DNA of 64,000 nt from Variovorax sp. Root473 (lineage in GTDB: Bacteria; Pseudomonadota; Gammaproteobacteria; Burkholderiales; Burkholderiaceae_C). Below the pieces are notes generated by a model, which saw nothing but the letters and a program-made list of their open reading frames with translations, was not told the origin of the DNA and did not search any database. Below are positions 7,610 through 15,437 of the stretch, piece after piece; the stretch's first letter is position 1; every line of letters begins with the position of its first letter. A program made the position numbers and the translations under genes. Location: positions 36,023 through 100,022 of the forward strand of contig NZ_LMEV01000002.1 in the NCBI RefSeq assembly GCF_001426505.1, written 5' to 3'.

Positions 7610-9157
7610 TCACACCATGAGTTCGATCAGGAACGGACCGCGGCGGGTAAAGCTGGCGCGCATGAGGTCGGCACATTGCTCCAGCGTGGTGGCCCTGGCG
7701 GCCTCCACGCCCATGCCACTGGCCAGGCTGACCCAGTCCAGTGACGGATTGCCCAGGTCCAGCATGGACATGGCGGTCGCGCCCGGCGTGGCGCCGGCAC
7801 CGACCTTGCGGTATTCGCCGATAAGGATGTTGTATTTGCCGTTGTTGATGATGATGGTCGTCACCGGAAGCTGCTCGCGGGCCTGGGTCCACAGCGACTG
7901 CACCGTGTACATGCCCGAGCCGTCGGCCTGCAGGCTGATCACGCGACGCTGCCTGCCCGCCGCCAGTGCGGCGCCCGTGGCCACGGGCATGCCGTCGCCG
8001 ATGGCACCACCGGTGAGGTGCAGCCAGTCATGCGCGGGTGCGCTGTGGGTGAAGCGGTAGAAGTGGCGGCCGTAGGTGGCGCTTTCCTCGGAGACGATGG
8101 CATCCTCGGGCATCAGCGCGGCCAGCGTCTGCGCCAGGCCTTCGGGCGAAGGTGCGCCGCGTGCGGGTTCGGGCCGCTGTCCGGCATCGGGCATCTCGGC
8201 ATCCGGCACGTCCAACGCCTGGGCAAGCGCTCGCAGGGCTTCCTGCGCATCCTGGTCCGGCCGCGACAGCACGTGGAACTGAGTGCCCGGCTCGTACTGC
8301 AGCGACGACACGCCGGGATACCCGAAGAAGGTGACTGGCGGGCGCGCGTTCACCAGCACGATCTGCCGGAAACGCCCGAGCGCCGCCAGCGCCTCGTCCC
8401 GTGCGTACGGCACCCGTTCGATCGGCAGACGGCCCCGCCCTCGCTCCAGGCGTGCGTTCACGAAATCGGCCATCAGCATGGCGCCCGTCGCCTTTGCGAT
8501 GCGCCAGGCCAGACGCTGCGCTTCGCCCAGCACGGCTTCGCCGGCCAACAGCAGCAGCACGTCGTCTCGCCCGCGCAGCATGCGGGCCGCGCCTTCGACG
8601 GCCGAGGGGTCGATCGGCGGCGACGCGGGCGGCTCTTTCGGGGTGCCGACCTCACCGCCCTCGCCCCAGGACACGTCAGCGGGCAGGATCAGCGTGGCGA
8701 TCTGACCGGCGAAGGCACGTGCGGCTGCGACCGCCTCGACGGCATCGCTGCCCAGTTCCGCCGCACGCGCGCTGGTGCGCACCCAGGCCGACACGGTCTG
8801 CGCCATGCCCGCCGTATCGGAAGTCAGCGGCGCGTCGAGGGGACGATGAAAGGTCGCCTGGTCGCCCACGATGTTGACGATGCCGCTGCGGGCCCGGCGC
8901 GCGTTGTGCAGGTTGGCCATGCCGTTGGCGAAACCCGGGCCGCAGTGCAACAGCGTGCAGGCCGGCTTGCGCGCGATGCGGAAATAGCCGTCGGCCATGC
9001 CCGTCACGACGTTCTCTTGCAGGCCGAGCACACATTGCATGCCGGGCACGGTGTCCAACGCCGCGACGAAATGCATCTCGCTCGTTCCCGGGTTGGCAAA
9101 GCAGGTGTCGACACCCGAGGCCAACAGCGTTTTCACCAGGCTCGTCGCACCGTTCAT
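7610..9157 (-). CDS. Thiamine-diphosphate enzyme, acetolactate-synthase-large-subunit-like
   Basis: The 515-residue product has the three TPP-enzyme domains. The catalytic glutamate is Glu48 in LGLQENVVTGMADGY, there is a central domain, and the TPP/Mg motif starts at GDG within GGAIGDGMPVATGAALA and ends in IIINN. Because Glu48 is present it is not glyoxylate carboligase, whose equivalent residue is Val. It is more likely a 2-oxo-acid decarboxylase or carboligase of the stand-alone acetolactate-synthase-like group, with no regulatory subunit nearby. Start 9157 is chosen because it overlaps a short upstream ORF by ATGA; an ATG at 9184 is possible. It leads the operon ending at 3513. Confidence 0.88.
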   Translation of the reverse strand: MNGATSLVKTLLASGVDTCFANPGTSEMHFVAALDTVPGMQCVLGLQENVVTGMADGYFRIARKPACTLLHCGPGFANGMANLHNARRARSGIVNIVGDQATFHRPLDAPLTSDTAGMAQTVSAWVRTSARAAELGSDAVEAVAAARAFAGQIATLILPADVSWGEGGEVGTPKEPPASPPIDPSAVEGAARMLRGRDDVLLLLAGEAVLGEAQRLAWRIAKATGAMLMADFVNARLERGRGRLPIERVPYARDEALAALGRFRQIVLVNARPPVTFFGYPGVSSLQYEPGTQFHVLSRPDQDAQEALRALAQALDVPDAEMPDAGQRPEPARGAPSPEGLAQTLAALMPEDAIVSEESATYGRHFYRFTHSAPAHDWLHLTGGAIGDGMPVATGAALAAGRQRRVISLQADGSGMYTVQSLWTQAREQLPVTTIIINNGKYNILIGEYRKVGAGATPGATAMSMLDLGNPSLDWVSLASGMGVEAARATTLEQCADLMRASFTRRGPFLIELMV

Positions 9158-9303
9158 CGTGCGTGCTCCGTGTTCATTCCGCATGAATTCCTGCGCTGCG
9201 CGATGCGAGTCCATCGTGCGGTCTCGGCCCGTGCGAAGCCGGTGAACTGCGCGGGCGACAGCGAGGCGACGAGGTGGTCCGTCGCAGGTGTGGTATCGAA
9301 CAT
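9154..9303 (-). CDS. Short leader ORF with a Bug-like C-terminal end, coupled to the TPP gene
   Basis: A 49-codon frame starts with ATG at 9303 behind a strong GCAGGAGACAAACC leader, the same leader used by intact Bug genes in this window. Its second half, SPAQFTGFARAETARW, resembles the C-terminal end of Bug proteins, while the central 250 residues are absent. It ends in ATGA with the TPP gene start. It looks like an in-frame deletion remnant of a Bug gene now working as a translated leader peptide. Whether the peptide itself has a function is unknown. Confidence 0.5.
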   Translation of the reverse strand: MFDTTPATDHLVASLSPAQFTGFARAETARWTRIAQRRNSCGMNTEHAR

Positions 9304-9345
9304 GGTTTGTCTCCTGCGGCCCATTAGAAGAGGCTGACGCAGGTC

Positions 9346-9379
9346 GCGTCCAATACTGTTGCGCGCCAGATCAATAAGA
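9346..9379 (-). promoter_or_regulatory. Shared LysR-type promoter element, copy 1
   Basis: On the plus strand this reads GCGTCCAATACTGT, 8 bases, then AGATCAATAAGA. The same two blocks with identical 22-base spacing occur at 12586-12619 upstream of the paralogous operon. The element ends 43 bases before the short ORF start. It is probably the binding site and promoter recognised by the LysR protein encoded at 9479-10465. Confidence 0.7.
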
Positions 9380-9478
9380 GAATTCGATCGATGGATGCCG
9401 CCGCGGGCGCGTCTTTCCACTGCGCACGGGCGCTGTGGAACTCGCACGGGGGCGTGCGACTTGCCGGCCGCCGCGAGG

Positions 9479-10465
9479 TCAGGAGGAGGACCGGTCCGAA
9501 GCCGAAGGTGCGCGATCCCAAGCAGGCTGCGAGGGCGTGCCGGGGCCTGTCGTCGCATCGTCCACGTGCTGCGAGACGAACCGTTGTGCGACATCGACCA
9601 GCACGGCCAGTGCCGTGCTGAGATTGCTCGCCGACCACACCAGCGCCAACCCTGCGCGCGGCTCCGGTGCCGCAAACCGGCGGATGGCGACGCCCTGTAC
9701 CTGGATTGCCTTTGCCCGCGACTCGGTGAGGATCGTGAGGCCGGTTCCCGCTGCCACTGCGCGCAGCATGTGCTCCTCGTCAGGTTCGTGAAGCACGATC
9801 CGCGGAGAGCGGTCGCCCCAGATCTGTCCGAACATCAAGCGATAAAAACCCGGAGCCCGCTGCGCAGATCCCGTCACGATCGGCTCGTCGACGAGATCGG
9901 CGGCATGGATGCGTTGGCGCCGCGTGAGGCGATGGCTTCGCGGCAGCGCAACGACGAGTGCCTCGCTGCCGATCGGCAGCACCTGCAATTGACCAACGGC
10001 CGGGTCGGCCATTTCCAGCGGTGAGCGCACAAAGGCCGCGTCGAGCTTGCCGTCGAGCAGATCCTCGATGCTCTTGGCCGTGTACTGGGAGTTGATCTGC
10101 AATTGCAGCGCAGGCGCCTCGTTGCGCAGCATCTCCACGATCGCGCTCGAGGCACCACCTGCCGCCGATCGGGCGAAGTTCAACCGCAGGGTGCCCTCGT
10201 GCCCCAGCACGAAAGCATGCATGCGGTGGTGGACTTGATCCGCCAGTTCAAGCAAGCGCTGCGCTTCGGCGAACAGTACCGCGCCCGCCTCGGTGAGTTC
10301 GACCCGGCGGCTCGACCGTGTCAGCAGCTCGACATTGAACTCAGCCTCGAGCGCTTGAACGTTCTGCGTGAGCGCGGGTTGGGCGATATGCAGGCGCTGC
10401 GCGGCGCGCCCGAAGTGCAGTTCCTCTGCCACCACGACGAAATAGCGAAGGCGGCGTAGGTTCAT
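9479..10465 (-). CDS. LysR family transcriptional regulator
   Basis: The 328-residue regulator starts MNLRRLRYFVVVAEELHFGRAA with the LysR helix-turn-helix (RLHIAQPALTQNVQALE, about residues 28-45) and an effector-binding domain with LVVALPRSHRL near the middle. It lies between the two Hyi/Bug operons on the same strand. A shared promoter element precedes each operon, so it is the natural candidate for co-regulating both. The 285 bases upstream, to the neighbouring Bug gene, hold no recognisable gene. Confidence 0.9.
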   Translation of the reverse strand: MNLRRLRYFVVVAEELHFGRAAQRLHIAQPALTQNVQALEAEFNVELLTRSSRRVELTEAGAVLFAEAQRLLELADQVHHRMHAFVLGHEGTLRLNFARSAAGGASSAIVEMLRNEAPALQLQINSQYTAKSIEDLLDGKLDAAFVRSPLEMADPAVGQLQVLPIGSEALVVALPRSHRLTRRQRIHAADLVDEPIVTGSAQRAPGFYRLMFGQIWGDRSPRIVLHEPDEEHMLRAVAAGTGLTILTESRAKAIQVQGVAIRRFAAPEPRAGLALVWSASNLSTALAVLVDVAQRFVSQHVDDATTGPGTPSQPAWDRAPSASDRSSS

Positions 10466-10750
10466 GAGGATGAAAATTTGCTCGTCAACAGTCCTCGCCG
10501 ACTTTAAGCCGGTTGATTGCCTTGAGCCATCCCGGGATTGCGAGCAGGCTGCGCCCCTCGACTCCCACAGCGATCGGATCCAGAGAATGGGAGGGCGCCG
10601 GGTGAACCGTTGCTGTCGCGGGCAAGGACGATGCCTGTGTGTCCGGCGCCGGTGTCCGGCGTTTCGCCGTGCCATCCTGAGGCCGGTAGCGCAGATGCGC
10701 GGAGAGTTCAGTCCAGGGCCATCGCAAGTTGGCGCCCGGCCGAAGCAAGC

Positions 10751-11725
10751 TCAGCCTTCCAGTTTGATGCCGGCGGTCTGGACCACACGACGCCAGCGCG
10801 CATGGTCTCGCTTCTGGTAGTCGGCCAGTTCTTCCGGTGTGCTTCGCAGCGCGCGCGTGACGATCGCGTTGAAACGCTCCTTCAACTCGGGTCGCTTCAG
10901 CGAGACCTGGGCTGCCGCATTCAGCCGCGCTACGTCTGTATGTTCCATTTTCGACGGCCCGTACAGGGCCGCCCAAGACACCGCGATGATGCTCGGAAAT
11001 CCGGCTTCGGACGTGGTCGGCAGCGCCGGCAGGAACGGCGAGCGCTGCGCGCTGGCCAGCGCGAGGGCATGCATGCGGCCAGCCCGTATGTGCGGGATGG
11101 CCGTGGCCAGCGTGGCAAAGGCAAACTGGAGCTGCCCGCTCAACAGGGCCAGATCCACTTCGGAGTTCGACTTGTAGGGCACGTGGATCGCGTCCACGCC
11201 AGCGGTAATCTTGAACAGCTCACCAGCCAGGTGTGTGATGCCGCCCGCGCCCGAGGAACCGAAAGCCAGCTGCCCGGGCCGCGCCTTGCAGTAGGCCACC
11301 AGCTCGGACATGTTGTTGACGGGCAGCTTCGGGCTGACGACCAGCGCGTTCTCCACCTCGGCGATCATCGAGATCGGGGTGAAGTCGACCACTGCGTCGT
11401 AGGGAAGTTTGGGCGACACCGCCGGCAGAACCGCATGCGTGCTGGATCCGCCCAGGAGGAGCGTGCGGCCATCGGGTGCGGCACGCGCGGCCGCTGCCGC
11501 GCCGATCGTTCCCGATGCGCCGGTACGGTTGTCCACAATCATCGGCACGCCGAGGGCACGGCTCATGCCCTCCGCAACGGAACGCCCGATGGTGTCGAGC
11601 GAGCCCCCGGCGCTGTAGGGCACGATCAACCTGATGAGGCCGTCCCCGCCGGTGACCTGGCCGCGCGCGCCGGCGGCCCACGCCAGGCCCAGGGACAGCA
11701 GAGAGCGGCGATGTAGCCAAGTCAC
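10751..11725 (-). CDS. Bug/TctC family substrate-binding protein (second operon)
   Basis: The 324-residue periplasmic binding protein has a short signal beginning VTWLHRRSLLSLGLAWAAGA and then the family motifs LIVPYSAGGSLDTIGR, VPMIVDNRTGASGTIGAAA and FGSSGAGGITHLAGELFK. The GTG start at 11725 is chosen because AGGAGACACAACC stands just before it; longer in-frame starts would run through this leader. It is closely similar in layout to the Bug protein at 6562-7569, which sits in the sister operon. It follows the Hyi-like gene by 20 bases. Confidence 0.9.
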   Translation of the reverse strand: MTWLHRRSLLSLGLAWAAGARGQVTGGDGLIRLIVPYSAGGSLDTIGRSVAEGMSRALGVPMIVDNRTGASGTIGAAAAARAAPDGRTLLLGGSSTHAVLPAVSPKLPYDAVVDFTPISMIAEVENALVVSPKLPVNNMSELVAYCKARPGQLAFGSSGAGGITHLAGELFKITAGVDAIHVPYKSNSEVDLALLSGQLQFAFATLATAIPHIRAGRMHALALASAQRSPFLPALPTTSEAGFPSIIAVSWAALYGPSKMEHTDVARLNAAAQVSLKRPELKERFNAIVTRALRSTPEELADYQKRDHARWRRVVQTAGIKLEG

Positions 11726-11745
11726 GGTTGTGTCTCCTGTTACCG

Positions 11746-12555
11746 TCAAGAAATGGCACGGATGCCATAGCGAACTGCCCAACCCAGGCTCGCTTGCGAG
11801 CTGCCCGCAGGTCGATACTCGCAACTGAATGCACCACGATAACCGAGGCGTTGCGCTTCGGCGATGGTGGCGTGTGCGTCATGGTCCGAGTCGTCGGGCC
11901 CCAGGCGATCTGGCGCAAAAGCGATCTGCACGTACCACAGCAGCGGCATCGCGCGACGCAGTTCGGCATGCACTTGCGCCATGTCGTGACCGTGCTCCCA
12001 CTGCACGTGGTGAAAATCCAGCACGACGCCAAGATTGGCCGCACCGATGCGCCCGGCCAGATCGATCACCTGGCTTGCGGTGTTGATCGGGTACCTCGGG
12101 AAGTCACGTCGACACACCGGTTCCAGCACGAGGCGCAGGCCGTGCTCGGAGGCCTGCATGCAGGCCCAACGCAAATTGTCGAGCAGCACATGCTCGCATT
12201 CGGCCGGGTCGACGCCCTCGGGCACGTTGCCGGCGGGCGGATGAATCAGCGGGTGCCCGAGTCCCGATGCGTACCGGATAGCCTCGTGCATACCGGCTCG
12301 AAATTCCTCCTGCCGTCCGGGCACCGCGGCCAAGCCACGATCGCCGGCGCCCCAATCACCCGGTGCGGCCAGCAGGTAGAGGAAACGAAGGTCATGGCGA
12401 AGCAGCGATGCACGCAGTTCTTCCAACGGCAGTTCGTAGGGCAGGCTCAGGTCTACTGCCCGGAAGCCGCAGGCTGCCGCCGCGCCGAAGCGTTCGGCCA
12501 GCGGCCATTCGGTGAACAACCATCTCAGGCTGGCGGCAATCAGCGGTGTTTCCAT
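11746..12555 (-). CDS. Hydroxypyruvate isomerase-like TIM barrel (paralogue of 5765-6559)
   Basis: The 269-residue product has the same opening pattern as its paralogue (LRWLFTEWPLAERFGAAAAC) and equivalent active-site residues: Glu in LVLEPVCRRDFP, the metal region VVLDFHHVQWE and Glu in FSCEYRPAG. It is the first gene of a two-gene unit with a Bug gene, and a promoter element shared with the 9.3-kb operon lies 31 bases upstream. Substitutions around the active site between the paralogues suggest related but different substrates. Confidence 0.86.
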   Translation of the reverse strand: METPLIAASLRWLFTEWPLAERFGAAAACGFRAVDLSLPYELPLEELRASLLRHDLRFLYLLAAPGDWGAGDRGLAAVPGRQEEFRAGMHEAIRYASGLGHPLIHPPAGNVPEGVDPAECEHVLLDNLRWACMQASEHGLRLVLEPVCRRDFPRYPINTASQVIDLAGRIGAANLGVVLDFHHVQWEHGHDMAQVHAELRRAMPLLWYVQIAFAPDRLGPDDSDHDAHATIAEAQRLGYRGAFSCEYRPAGSSQASLGWAVRYGIRAIS

Positions 12556-12585
12556 GGTGCCGCATTGGAATCCGTGGGCTCCGAA

Positions 12586-12619
12586 GCGTCCAATACTGTA
12601 ATTCTGCAGATCGATAAGA
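12586..12619 (-). promoter_or_regulatory. Shared LysR-type promoter element, copy 2
   Basis: On the plus strand this reads GCGTCCAATACTGT, 8 bases, then AGATCGATAAGA. It differs from copy 1 (9346-9379) by one base in the conserved blocks, while the 8-base spacer is different. The spacing is identical. It is probably the site for the LysR protein at 9479-10465 and the promoter of the Hyi-Bug pair. Confidence 0.7.
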
Positions 12620-12681
12620 TTTTCTGAATGATGAACCTGCGCCGCTTGATTGCACTTGGGTCGTGCAGCTCCAGACATTCC

Positions 12682-14430
12682 TCATTGGGTGCCGAGATGC
12701 ACAGCAGCGGCATCTGCATCGAACCGAAGCCTGCTCGGCCAGGCTTTCCACCTCATTCCGATGGCTGCGTGATTCGGATCGCCGCTGCGGACAAAGGCGC
12801 CCACCGTGCCTTGCATCGCACGGGAAAGAGCCAGCCGGCCGCGCTCATTTGCACGCGTGAATGAAATCCTCGCGTACAGGGAGGGACCGAAGTTTCCGAA
12901 CACGAACGGCAAGTCGAACGTGTGTGCCGCGCCAAAGATCTTGTCGAACGGTGGCGGCAGTTCGTCCCACTCGAATTCATACGCCCAAACCGTTGCTTGC
13001 TGCGTTCGCAACGCATTCAGCACATCGTCTCGAATGGCGGTGAACCAGATTCGATCCAATTCGGCAGCACGCGCGTCGAAACCGACGGTCGGTGCCGTGG
13101 CAGGCAGGTACGCGGGGGGTACCCATTGTTCGATGGTGGTTTGCGGTGCGGCTTCCGGGTCATAGCGCGACGTGAGTGCGAAGACCGCGGCATCGTCGAG
13201 AAGGCGGCCGCTTGTTCCGCCGAGATCGGGCCGCATCGCAAACAGTTGGGGGAAAAGCTTCGTTTCATCGCGGGTGTGCCCCGCAAGGACCGGCACGTGA
13301 ACGTAGTGCCCTGCGCGAATGGCGGCGATCGGATCCTGCGCGACGACCCAGCCGTCTGGAATCGGATTGGAAGCGGCCATGCCGCGCTGGGCAAGGCGGG
13401 TGCGAACCACGTCCAGGATCGAATCGACCGAACTCGCGCGCAGCCAGTGCGCCACCGTCGCACGACCCGTCTTCAGAATCAGTCGCCGTGCGCCAGCTTC
13501 GTCGGATGCACGGCCCTGTGTCACGAGCAACTCGTGAAGCAGCGCCCCTCCACGCGTCGCCCACAGCGCCGCGGGCAGCACGCCGGGAATAGCCCCCTTT
13601 GGCAAGGACGCCGCGGTCGAGATGCCGCCGCTGAGCGCGACGACCCGGTGGAACAGGGGTTTGTCGCGCGCCAGCACCATGGGCGATGTCAACAAGGCGT
13701 AGACGTTCACGGCACCGGCCGACTGCCCCATCAATGTCACGCGTTCGGGATCGCCCCCGAATCCCGCGATGTTTGCGGTCACGAATTCCAGCGCCTTGAC
13801 GATATCGAGCAGAGCGAAGTTGCCCGAATCTTCGTCGCGTTGACCGGTCTTCAACTCGGCCAGGTTCAGGAAGCCGAAGACGCCCAGTCGGTAGTTGACC
13901 GAGACCACGACGGCATCCTCGTTGCGCGCGAGCGCCGCGCCGTCGTAGACGGGGTCCGCGGTATAGCCGGTGATGTTGCTGCCGCCGTGCACGAAGACGA
14001 TCACGGGCCTTGGCTTGATGGCCGGCGAGGCCGGTGTCCAGATATTGAGATACAGACAGTCTTCCGACCCCACGGTCTTGCCGAGCGCAGTGCCGACGGT
14101 GTCGTCGTAGCGGTTGTGCAGGCCCGGGCCGTAGAGCCGCCCCGTCTGGACGCAGGCCGGGCCGAACGCGGTGGCAGCCCGCGCGGTGGTCCATCGGTCG
14201 GGATCGCGTGGCGCGCGCCAGCGCAGTTCCTCGACGGGCGCTTTCGCGTACGGAACGCCCTTCCAGCTCCAGGTTCCCGAGGCAATCGCATCGTCACTGC
14301 CGATCACGGGTCCCGATGTGGTGTTGCGCTGCATGGCGGGTCCAGGTGCGGCAACCATCGCGCACCCGGCGGTCACCATCATGAGAAGCGCCAGCCCCGC
14401 ACGTGCGACCCAGCACTGCTTTGTGTTCAT
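12682..14430 (-). CDS. Type-B carboxylesterase, putative lipoprotein
   Basis: The 582-residue product is an alpha/beta hydrolase of the carboxylesterase/para-nitrobenzyl-esterase family. It has an N-terminal signal ending in VTAGC, a near-match to a lipobox. The oxyanion region is IVFVHGGSNITG, the nucleophile motif is GQSAGA (Ser237) in place of the common GESAGG, and a His sits in GAAHTFDLPFVFGN. It is probably anchored in the envelope and cleaves an ester before uptake. It ends an operon with a Bug gene, a DUF1254 gene and a CoA-transferase gene, overlapping the Bug stop by 4 bases. Confidence 0.9.
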   Translation of the reverse strand: MNTKQCWVARAGLALLMMVTAGCAMVAAPGPAMQRNTTSGPVIGSDDAIASGTWSWKGVPYAKAPVEELRWRAPRDPDRWTTARAATAFGPACVQTGRLYGPGLHNRYDDTVGTALGKTVGSEDCLYLNIWTPASPAIKPRPVIVFVHGGSNITGYTADPVYDGAALARNEDAVVVSVNYRLGVFGFLNLAELKTGQRDEDSGNFALLDIVKALEFVTANIAGFGGDPERVTLMGQSAGAVNVYALLTSPMVLARDKPLFHRVVALSGGISTAASLPKGAIPGVLPAALWATRGGALLHELLVTQGRASDEAGARRLILKTGRATVAHWLRASSVDSILDVVRTRLAQRGMAASNPIPDGWVVAQDPIAAIRAGHYVHVPVLAGHTRDETKLFPQLFAMRPDLGGTSGRLLDDAAVFALTSRYDPEAAPQTTIEQWVPPAYLPATAPTVGFDARAAELDRIWFTAIRDDVLNALRTQQATVWAYEFEWDELPPPFDKIFGAAHTFDLPFVFGNFGPSLYARISFTRANERGRLALSRAMQGTVGAFVRSGDPNHAAIGMRWKAWPSRLRFDADAAAVHLGTQ

Positions 14431-15407
14431 GATTCGGCCGTGATGTTGGCAGACTTGATGATCTGCGCCCACTTGCGCGTTTCACTCGCGATGAACGCAC
14501 TGAACTCGGCGCTGGTGCTCCCGCGCAACTGCAGTCCGGCAGCCTCGGCTTTGCGACGGACCTCCGCGTCGGTCACTGCGGCATTGATCTGCGCATTGAG
14601 TTGCGCGACGATGTTGGCAGGCGTTCCCGCCGGCGCGAGCACGCCGTACCAGCCATAGCCGACAACGGACGGCAAGCCCTGCTCGCGCATGGTCGGTGCA
14701 TCCGGGTAGAGCGGTGTGCGCTCTTCCGTGGCAACGCCCAGCACCCGCAGCTTGCCGGCCTGGATGTGGGGGACCGCGGTCGAGATGGCCGTCAAGGTCG
14801 CGTCGATGCGCCCGGCAAGCAGCTCGGCGTAGGCCGGCGCATCGCCGCGGTATTGCACCACGATGCCTTTCGCGCCGGAGGCACGCAACAGGAGTTCGGC
14901 GGTCAGGTGGGGCGCGGATCCTGCCCCCGGCGAGCCGAAGGTCGCGCCCTTCGGGTCGGCCTTCGCGTGCTTGATGAATTCCGCGAGCGTCTTGTACGGC
15001 GCGTCGGCGTTGACCACCAGGAACAAGGGTGCAATGGCCGTGCTGGCGATCGAGACAAAGCTCTTGTGCACGTCGTACGGCAAGCCCTTGTACAGCGCCT
15101 CGCCGATGGCAATGGGTGCCGCTGCATGGAGCAATGTGTAGCCGTCTGCCGGGGCCTTCGCCACGAAGTCGTTGGCAATGCGGGTCCCCGCCCCGGCCTT
15201 GTTCTCGATCACGACGCTCTGGCCGAGCCGTCGCCCGAGGAAGTCGCCCAGCACGCGCGAGAGGATGTCGTTCGATCCACCTGCACCGTAGGGAGAGACC
15301 ATGCGGATCGGTCGCGCCGGCCATGCCTGTGCATGGCTCGACGCACTCCAGGGCAATGCCAGGCCAGCGGCGGCGGCAAGAAGATGTCGGCGGTTCATTG
15401 TGGTCAT
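14427..15407 (-). CDS. Bug/TctC family substrate-binding protein
   Basis: The 326-residue product has a signal peptide starting MTTMNRRHLLAAAAGLALPW with an AQA cleavage region, then MVSPYGAGGSNDILSRVL, GQSVVIENKAGAGTRIAND and a C-terminal KWAQIIKSANI. Its start is preceded by GGAGACAAGC. It lies between the DUF1254 and esterase genes and overlaps the esterase by ATGA, suggesting it captures the acid released by that esterase. That link is inference. Confidence 0.92.
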   Translation of the reverse strand: MTTMNRRHLLAAAAGLALPWSASSHAQAWPARPIRMVSPYGAGGSNDILSRVLGDFLGRRLGQSVVIENKAGAGTRIANDFVAKAPADGYTLLHAAAPIAIGEALYKGLPYDVHKSFVSIASTAIAPLFLVVNADAPYKTLAEFIKHAKADPKGATFGSPGAGSAPHLTAELLLRASGAKGIVVQYRGDAPAYAELLAGRIDATLTAISTAVPHIQAGKLRVLGVATEERTPLYPDAPTMREQGLPSVVGYGWYGVLAPAGTPANIVAQLNAQINAAVTDAEVRRKAEAAGLQLRGSTSAEFSAFIASETRKWAQIIKSANITAES

Positions 15408-15437
15408 GCGTGCTTGTCTCCGTTGATTTTGTGGATG

